From Nematostella vectensis (Eukaryota; Cnidaria; Anthozoa; Actiniaria; Edwardsiidae), in contig NC_064041.1 in the NCBI RefSeq assembly GCF_932526225.1, forward strand, positions 12,699,951-12,763,950: a DNA stretch of 64,000 bases, in the 5' to 3' direction. A model generated the notes under the pieces. The model ran no database searches. It was not told the DNA's origin and saw only the letters and a list, made by a program, of their open reading frames with translations. This document shows positions 13,501-22,500 of this stretch, piece after piece. Position numbers and translations under genes: made by a program. Within the stretch, counting starts at the first letter, position 1; each line of letters starts with the position of its first letter.

Positions 13501-16500
13501 TGAAAATGGAACCATTTAATAACAGTAAATGTTTGCCTTTTTTTTTACTATGAACATAAGTTTCCTGCTTTTTTACTTAGTTTCTCGACTTACCGCAAAG
13601 GTTTTCCTTGACACATCACACCGTCCACGTAAACTGGTAAAACAAGTTCCACAGAGCCTGTACATACAAGATACAGTATTAGTGCGTGAGCATAAAAAAC
13701 AATGTTGAGAACAAGTAAAAACTCCTCCCCTTTTGGTTTGCTTAAGATTCAGTGAAAACCCGTTAATAAGGGCACAAGGTGAGAACTTCCCCTTTTTGAT
13801 TTATACAGGATCTAGTGGAACTCCGTTAATAAGGGCACAAGGCGAGAACGTCTTTCCCTTTTGTTTTGCACAGGTTCTAGTGAACTCCGTTAACAAGGGC
13901 ACAAGGTGAAAACTCCTCCTCTTTTTTATTTATACAGGATCTAGTGGAACTCCGTTAACAAGGGCGCAAAGAGAGAACTCCTTTCCCCTTTGTTTTGCAC
14001 AGGATCTAGTGGAACTCCGTTAATACGGGCACAAGGTGAGAACTCCTTTCCCTTTTGTTTTGCACAGGATTTGCTCGAACCCCGTTTACAAGAAACCTTT
14101 ATAACGAGACATGGTGTCCCAAGAACGGGTTCCTCAACCCAAAGCAAAAATTCAACAAATCCTTGTCCAAATGACATAGTTTGATAGAAACAATCGAAAA
14201 CGCAAAGCCATTCCGAAACACGCACATTTTTGTAGAGTTTCCATAATAGCTTGTAGCAACGGAGATCGCTCCTGAAAAAAAAAAAACAAAAGCAGAATTT
14301 GATATTAGGTTGATTTAGATCCACGATCCACGACGCCGGCAAGAGGACGCCGCCTCGCGCACGTTCGATTGCACGCGCACGCTAATTTTTGCCGGCGTCC
14401 CGTCCTGAAGAGGACGTGAAAAAGCATGAAATGCCGTCCCGAACAGGACGCGACGCCGGCAAGAAAAGCGTAACGCGCAATCGAACATGCGCGAGGCGGC
14501 GTCTTCTTGCCGGCGTCGTGGATCTAAATCACCCTATTAAGGACCCCGTGGCGCGTCGAGGTAGTTTTGGCTAAACGGCTTCTACTAAGTTTTATATTGA
14601 AGACTTATTTTCGGCGCGATTTTTTTTCGATTTTATGAATACATCTATGCTTTATTACATTCAGCCAGATTCACTCTTCTTGGAAATAAAATTATTTTTC
14701 CTCATGCAAGTTTGGAAGCAATATTTTTATATTAAAATAAAAATCTGGAAATCTGCGCGATGAGTTTTTTTTTCTAAATTCACAGTAACACCTAACAATA
14801 CTCCAGCTTGAAGCACACAAATTGTTGGCATAAAACTGACCTGTCAAAGCGATTGGTGAATATTTATTTTACGCCCAAATTGTCCTCGCAATCTATTAAA
14901 AAAAGAAATACACTCTTGCCTGAAAAGATGCATCCCCGAGTTTCCGCCCCCTGCTAAGTCAAAACCCTAAGGCTACTGGCCCTAAGGGGCAAGAGGACCA
15001 GTGTTGCACAAGAATAAATCCAGATAGTCAATTCGAAATATAATTTGAATACTAATGGATTTATTCCTTTTCGGCATTTGAGCGCGAGCCGCGCACTTTT
15101 AAAGTATTACCCGACGCTATGGCTAAAATAGGCCTTGCTTAAAGTTGCATGTCGAACCTGCGTTTATGAGAAATTGGAATCAAAAGTTGAGTATCTGAAC
15201 GCTCTTCAAACACAGCCCACGCCAGCGTCATACATGGAAATCGACAAGCTGCCTTGTTTGTTTCATGGGGTTGGATCTTTGTAGGAAAGAGTGCATTTAC
15301 AAAAGTTAATAAAAGACAGATAAATCTCCAAATGGTTACCTCTAGATTATCTGTCATTGACATCCACCTCGAGACAACTTCAACTATAAACAACACAGAG
15401 GGTTTTTTAGCAAATATGCTACGGACGACAAGTAAAAATATACAAACTACTATAAAAAATGTTTTGTTTAACCTTTCTCGGTTGATAACGCATTCGCTAC
15501 GTGGAGCAAGACTTGGCAGAAACCGAATGGTTCGAGCTTGTTCCTGTGAACTAAACCACAAACATTTTCCCCATTGTTATTTTGCTAGATCAAGTTTATA
15601 GCGATATTATTTAAGACAGGTAATATCAAATAATTGTCAACCTGTATCAGGTAAACGTAAGGCATTTGAAAAATTATAAAACTTTCACGCTTAAACCTTC
15701 ATTTATACAGTAATAGAAGCAAATAAACATAACATCGATCAACAAAGTCAATCAATGTTTTCCCTCCAATAGAGGTTAAAGTATCCCGTAATCAGAGAGC
15801 CTCATCTGAGAAAGTACGAAGGTTCATCATTCAATGGTAGTGTACCTTCTTCCAAACTTGTTGCAAGCTTGGCAAATGTCTTGTTGTTGATAAGGACTTT
15901 AACAAGAGGCTCGACCTGTTTCAAACAGTGGAATTGTTTGAGCAAAAATCGTACGAAGTTATTATATTAATATTTTTTAGTAACAGGATGTAAAAGAAAT
16001 AAGAATTCAGAACTTACAACTATCTTCACAGAAGACATGATTTCTCGAAGGTCTGAAGAAGGTACTTTGTGTGTATTATCGCTATTGAAAAAAATATAAA
16101 TTTAATTGACTGTTATTAAGGGTACTTAGTCGAAGATAATTCTAGGGACGACGAACCGCAACAGGAAGTTGTGGGTTTTGGTAAAAAAAAAAAGCTTGCG
16201 CATTTTATTAGGCTTCTAGTTTCCGGTTGATGGGGCAGGTACATGTAAACCCAGTGGAGTGAGCAGTCACATGTCAGCCTGGTTGATGGAGAAGGCACAA
16301 GTAAGCCTGGTTAATGGAGCAGGTAAATGTACTCTAAACCCGGTTAAGTGAGCAGCACAAGCCTGGTTGAGGGAGATGACACATGTAAGCCCAGTTGATG
16401 GAGAAGACACATGTAAGCCTGGTTAAAGGAGCAGACACATGTAAGCCCAGTTGATGGAGAAGACACATGTAAGCCTGGTTAAAGGAGCAGACACATGTAA

Positions 16501-19500
16501 GCCTGGTTGATGGAGCAGGTAGATGTTCTTTAAACCCGGTTGATGGAGAAGACACACGTAAGCCCGGTTAATAGAGCACACATATGTAAGCCTGGTTGAG
16601 GGAGAAGACACATGTAAGCCCGGTTAATGGAGCAGACACAAGTAAGCCTGGTTGAGGGAGAAGACACAAGTAAGCCCAATTGATGGAGCAGGTAAATGTA
16701 CTCTAAACCCGGTTGATGGAGCAGACACATGTAAGCCCGGTTGATGGAGCAGACACATGTAAGCCTGATTGAGGGAGAAGACACATGTAAGTCCGGTTGA
16801 TGGAGCAGGTAAATGTACTCTAAACCCGGTTGATGGAGCAGACACATGTAAGCCTGGTTGAGGGAGAAGACACATGTAAGCCCGGTTGATGGAGCAGGTA
16901 CATGTACTCTAAACCGGTTGATGGAGCAGACACATGTTAACCCAGTTTATGGAGAAGACTTATGTAAGCCTGGTTGTTGGGGCAGACACATGAAAGCCCG
17001 GTTAAGGAAGCAGACACATGTAAGCCCGGTTAATGGAGCTGGATACATGTAAGCCCGGTTAATGGAGCTGGATACATGTAAGCCCGGTTAATGGAGCTGG
17101 ATACATGTAAGCCCGGTTAATGGAGCTGGATACATGTAAGCCCGGTTAATGGAGCTGGATACATGTAAGCCCGGTTGACGGAGCAGACATATATATTGAG
17201 TTAGTTAGGAGAAGATCGAAAGTTTCGAAACTAGCTCTTCGAATCAAGCTGGAGAATTCATAAAAGTACTAACCAAGCAACGGCAAGCAATCATCTTATC
17301 CAATCAATTTGATGCGTTTTTAATGTATGTCATGTCTTACCTTTGTACTGGCGTTTGCAAAAATATGTAAAAGGTAAAAATCTCGAAGGTATATTATGGC
17401 AATGGACCAGAATGCCTGCAAATCGCATTCATTTTACTACCGCAGGGCAAGCGGCTCTTTTCAGTGATTGCACAATGTTTCTTTGTCATGTCGTGAGTAA
17501 CTAGGTGAGTTACAGTACTTACCTACAATCTTCAACAAAAGTAAGTGGGACACTTCCCATACGAACAACCGCCAACCCTCTCCCCCCGATTAATATTGGT
17601 TAGAGGCGATTTTTCAGCTCAAAACACAAGCAGTAGCAAGGTGATCATTTGCCCTCCAACATTGAGGAAGGGGGAGGGAAAGTGTCCCATTAGTTTTGTA
17701 ACAGATTGTCTCAGAAGTGGAATGATTGGAATTTGTCACGCTTATCATCGATTTCTTAAAATGTATGCTCTTTATTGGCATACCCTAATGAAAGTTTTTC
17801 AATCTATTAATTATTCGAGCTTGAAGTAAACATGTTGACGTCCCCAGAAAATACTTTTGGGATATCTGTACGCAATTTGGAATATTTCATTCAATTAATT
17901 TGAATATGAAGGTGCGCTGAGATATTTTCAGACTATAATTTTGTAAAATATAAAATTCATTTGATGTTGCCAAAGAGACTGTCTATATATCGTGCCGATT
18001 GTCTCCATTTGCAAAAGCAGCCATCCTCGGAGTATTTAGCCGAAAAACACCGCTTTTATGGCCAATTTAGGTAATAAATACAGGCATAGAGACTATAAAG
18101 ATCATCGCCTAATAAGTATTTCCCAATTAAACAATAAATAACAAATCGACTAAAGAAAGCGATAAATAGGCGGTTTATCTGTTGTAGAAAACATGAGAGC
18201 CTCGTCTCATTTCATTTTCAATGAACATCACAACAAGTGTTTATATATTTAGCATGGCGGTGCAAAATAGCGGGTGTGGACCGTGTACCGGTCTACCATT
18301 TTTAGAAAAATATTATTTCCACTCATGGTAGCCGGATTTCTTCAATCATTCGTCTATTCTATTACCATCACAAAGCTATTTAGGTATATGAAGCTTACAA
18401 ATGATTTGAAATATATAATAGGGCTTTTTTGAACGGTCAACCGTGGTAGACCGTTTATATAAAAATGAACTTTCTTTTTATCTTAGTAAAACGACAGTCA
18501 ACCATCTACCATGAGCTCTCTCTCCAAAATGCAAACCCTCATTCAAACAAAACTAGTGTCAATTTATGAGCTTGAATCTCAAGTTGTTACTGTATTCTTT
18601 TAGAGTTCGAATTTCTTTCGTAAGGCATTTCTTAAACAATTTTAAAATGGTTAGCCGTTGGTGTTAATCGTTGAGCCACGTAAGCAAGAACAGAAGACGT
18701 AGTCTGTAGCCGTCGATTTTAGCGAATGCTCCACAGAAAAAGCATTGCATACACTTTGCTTGAACTCTTCAAGCATAACTGTGTGTCAAAGTGTCAGATA
18801 TTTAGCAAAACTATTGTAAAACAGATGAATTTATTGAATTGACCTTCTCCCCGAGACAAGCTTGCGTGACTAAATTTGTAGTGAAAATCTCTCACGTAAT
18901 AAATTCTTCATAGGCGGTATTTCTTATATGAAGAAACAGATGAGATTGTTTACAATGAAAAATAGTCGTCTCTGAAGCTTCTGTCCATTTTTACGCGCGA
19001 TCCTGGCACGATAATTGTATGTGTTTGATTTTGACGTTCGCATAGTTGTATCGTCGTTGCGTTATCAAAGATAGTGTTTCCTGTTCCAGGACCTGTCTGT
19101 CACTTGCTCAGACAATCTTCAACAAAAGTAAGTGGGACACTTCCCATACGAACAACCGCCAACCCTCTCCCCCCGATTAATATTGGTTAGAGGCGATTTT
19201 TCAGCTCAAAACACAAGCAGTAGCAAGGTGATCATTTGCTCTCCAACATTGAGGAAGGGGGAGGGAAAGTGTCCCATTAGTTTTGTAACAGATTGTAGGT
19301 AAGCAAACAAGTGAGAGTTTTGAGAGATAAAAATTACCTTTCAAGAGTTACAAGCAGGTACAACACATCAGGAAGGCATCCATCAATGAAGTCAAAGTAT
19401 TCCTGAATAAAAGGATGGTTCCATTATAATTGGCAAAAAAAGCTTCCGTAGATGGTGTCTGCTTTTTTATTTTTCCGTTTTATAGATTTTACAAATTACC

Positions 19501-22500
19501 TTGACAAGGTTCATAAGGTTTCCAATAAGGAATCGTAGGACTTTGATCTTCTTAGACATGATTTTATCCTTTCCACCTGAAGCAGACTACATAAGGAACT
19601 TACAGTTAAACAACCTATACACAAAAGATCTGAGATGGACTTGATAATCCAGATGGGATCATCCTCGGGGACCCAGGGCGTCGCGGAGATCGGGCACACA
19701 GGGAGCGCACGAGAAAGAGAGGACTTTCTCGTTTTTTTCTGTGTGCCCGATCTCCGCTACGCTCTGGGTCCCCGAGGATGGATGGGATAGGTGATTATAG
19801 ATATAGATAATAGGGTTCCTTTTTGGGTGCATGCCCTTTCTCTGTTGCTGCATTTTTTTTTAACAAAACGTCCAGAAAATATAGATGGAGTCCCATAGTG
19901 GACATAAAACATGATTTTTCCTGCTTAGGGAAGTAATTTGTGCACATTTTATCATAAAATACTGCCTTTGAAGATACTAAAGCAATTTCTGTCTGTGTGA
20001 GTATTTAAGCCCAATGTATCAGGGTAGAATTTACCCTCTACTCTGTCATTCAGCCAAACACCTCTTTCTATGTAACATTTGCCCCAGGATAAGATCTAGA
20101 CCATTCTTACCTGCAGGGATACAAGTTGATGGCAGCTATTTAGTTCAGCTTCCAACGCTACACAAAGCTCTCTTACAATTTTATCTATGTCGATATGGTT
20201 CTTTAGTAACTCCATGTGCTTGATAACCAGCCTGTTTGGTAAGAAAATAAGAAGATTGAATACACAATCTCTTGAATGCAGGGATAGGGGGCATCAGTTA
20301 ATGCAAACACAAGGGGATGAGTAGAATTGGTGGTTAGCCAACCCCAATTTTGATTAATTCCTTGTACATTCTTTGCAATATTCACACCTTTTCATGTTCA
20401 TTTTGTTATTTGCCTAACACACATCTACTAGAGTCTGAGTCGGCTAGTGTGATGGGATGAGTTAGCTGGAATCTTGAGGTCCTGGCCCTGTCTGTGAAAG
20501 CTATTGTTATCTTACCTGGTCAGGATCTTCCAAGTATTGACTAGGATGTTAGTGTCTATACTTCTGACGCCACAGATCTGTAGCAACAGGAGACACACTA
20601 GAGAGGAAAAATTTGAAAAAAAGGAATATTTTTTTAATGGAAGTTATATGCGGTTAAACAGTAAAGCATTACAATAATTGTGATAATTCTTTTGCTAGAA
20701 CATTCCTTTGGAGTAATTTTTGTACGTTCGTGTCCACTACGGTTGAAAACCATTTAAGCGTTCAAGAATATACCCATTTCTGTAAGCAATGAGCATATCA
20801 ATCACATTTTACTAGAATATCAAAAGAAAGTAGTATTTATGGAACATAACAATAGTTTTCTTGAATTGGAAATTGTGTAAGTAACTAAATTTAGAGGCTA
20901 GCAAAGGGAATAAGAACAATAACAATAACATTTTTTAATGGGCAAAAATATATAGCTAAATCTTCAACACCGCTCAAAAATCAGATTATCCACTTTTTAA
21001 GACCCAATTGATTTAAATCATATAAAATACCTTCTGTTAGATCCATAATTTCACTTTCTTCTGAACTTGGGTTTAACTGTATTTTGTCAACAAGCTCCAT
21101 CAAAGCCTTTAAATAAAATATTCAGTATTTTTATAGCAATAGTATACCATTATGATCAAATAATACGCTTCACATGTGACAGACTTTACTCAAAATAATT
21201 ATAAAAGATACAGCACAGAGGTTGCTCCATGCAGTTTACAAACATGAGTTGATGTGTAAGCATTAGGTACATTAAGCAATTACTACAGCAGGCCAGCTTC
21301 CCCAGGGGACAAGGGATTCACAGTCCTTATGTAAAAACCAACTCATTTACCTCATATTGTTGTATCTCATACTGAAATTGTTCATTAGTATTTATTTTAC
21401 ATACCTTCTGCAGCTGATAAGCTTTTTTGAATATAGCAGAAAGCTCTTCAGAGAAACGTTGGAGAAATGTTCCATACAGTACTTCACTTTGCTTTCATAC
21501 GAAAACAAAAATTACCATTGTTAGAAATGGCTCAAATTAAAAAAAAGTCCTAGTGTTCAATTTAAATAGGCCTAACAGGTAGAGAATACAATGGAAAATG
21601 AATAAATCTTTCTGTTAAGCCCTTCCCATGTGAATTACTATAAACATTTTTTTTTTGCTTGTTTTACATAATGTATGATGCTAAACATCTGGGAACAGCC
21701 AAACCAAATCTCAAAAACTCCATTTTACTGATGTAAATCTGGTACTGTATAACTCACCTGGCAGTGTTCATAAGCATACTTCGCAACCTTCAGGACAGAT
21801 GGTGACAAAGAGTGCATGTCTGTGATTGACAACTCGGCAGTAAATGTGCTAACATGAACAACGCACATCTCAAGCCACTCAATACAGACTTTTGCAGCCT
21901 GCAAAAGACCATATACAATATATTGTCATAATTACAAGTTTGTGTTGGACAACTCATAATCGGTAAAGACAATACAGTCAAGCATTATTCTGGAAAGTTG
22001 TTGTCAATAAACTACCTGTAAGATTGCTTGTATTTCCAATAAAACTGATTCCTTATCCTCGCAAGTCTCTAGCGTTGATAGTAGACTTGATACACTATGC
22101 AAGTAATCCACAATGCTATCAAACACCTGGAGTAGAAAAAGAAAAGGGGATGTTATTGTTATGGCAGGTAAACAAGCTAGGCACAGTAACATGCTCATTG
22201 CATAAAGAATCTCCAGACTGACCTGTGGAACAACCTTTGCCAGGTAATGAGCCTCTAAGTCAGCCAAGCCAAGTTGAGGCAGTAAGTGGTTGCTTAATAT
22301 TTGCAGTAATTCTATCAATGGAATTATAATTATACATCATTAAAGATAATATAAAAAGGGAATCAAAGGAGTACATGGATGACTGCAACATTTGCAGCAT
22401 TTCACTTCGGTAACCTCGGTAAAAAACTGCAGTAACCGCGGTCACACCTCTGTGGTCGGACGCTCTAACCTCAGCAAAAATGTGCGGTAATTAGCCGTGT

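Noticed and set aside
15802-15915. FIRRM truncated by a stop at 15802-15804
   Set aside because: Initially considered, but downstream exons 15340-15383 through 399-503 continue the family in phase, so the gene is not truncated here; a short isoform remains possible.
16200-17195. A CRISPR array
   Set aside because: Units are contiguous tandem repeats without unique spacers, and the sequence is eukaryotic.
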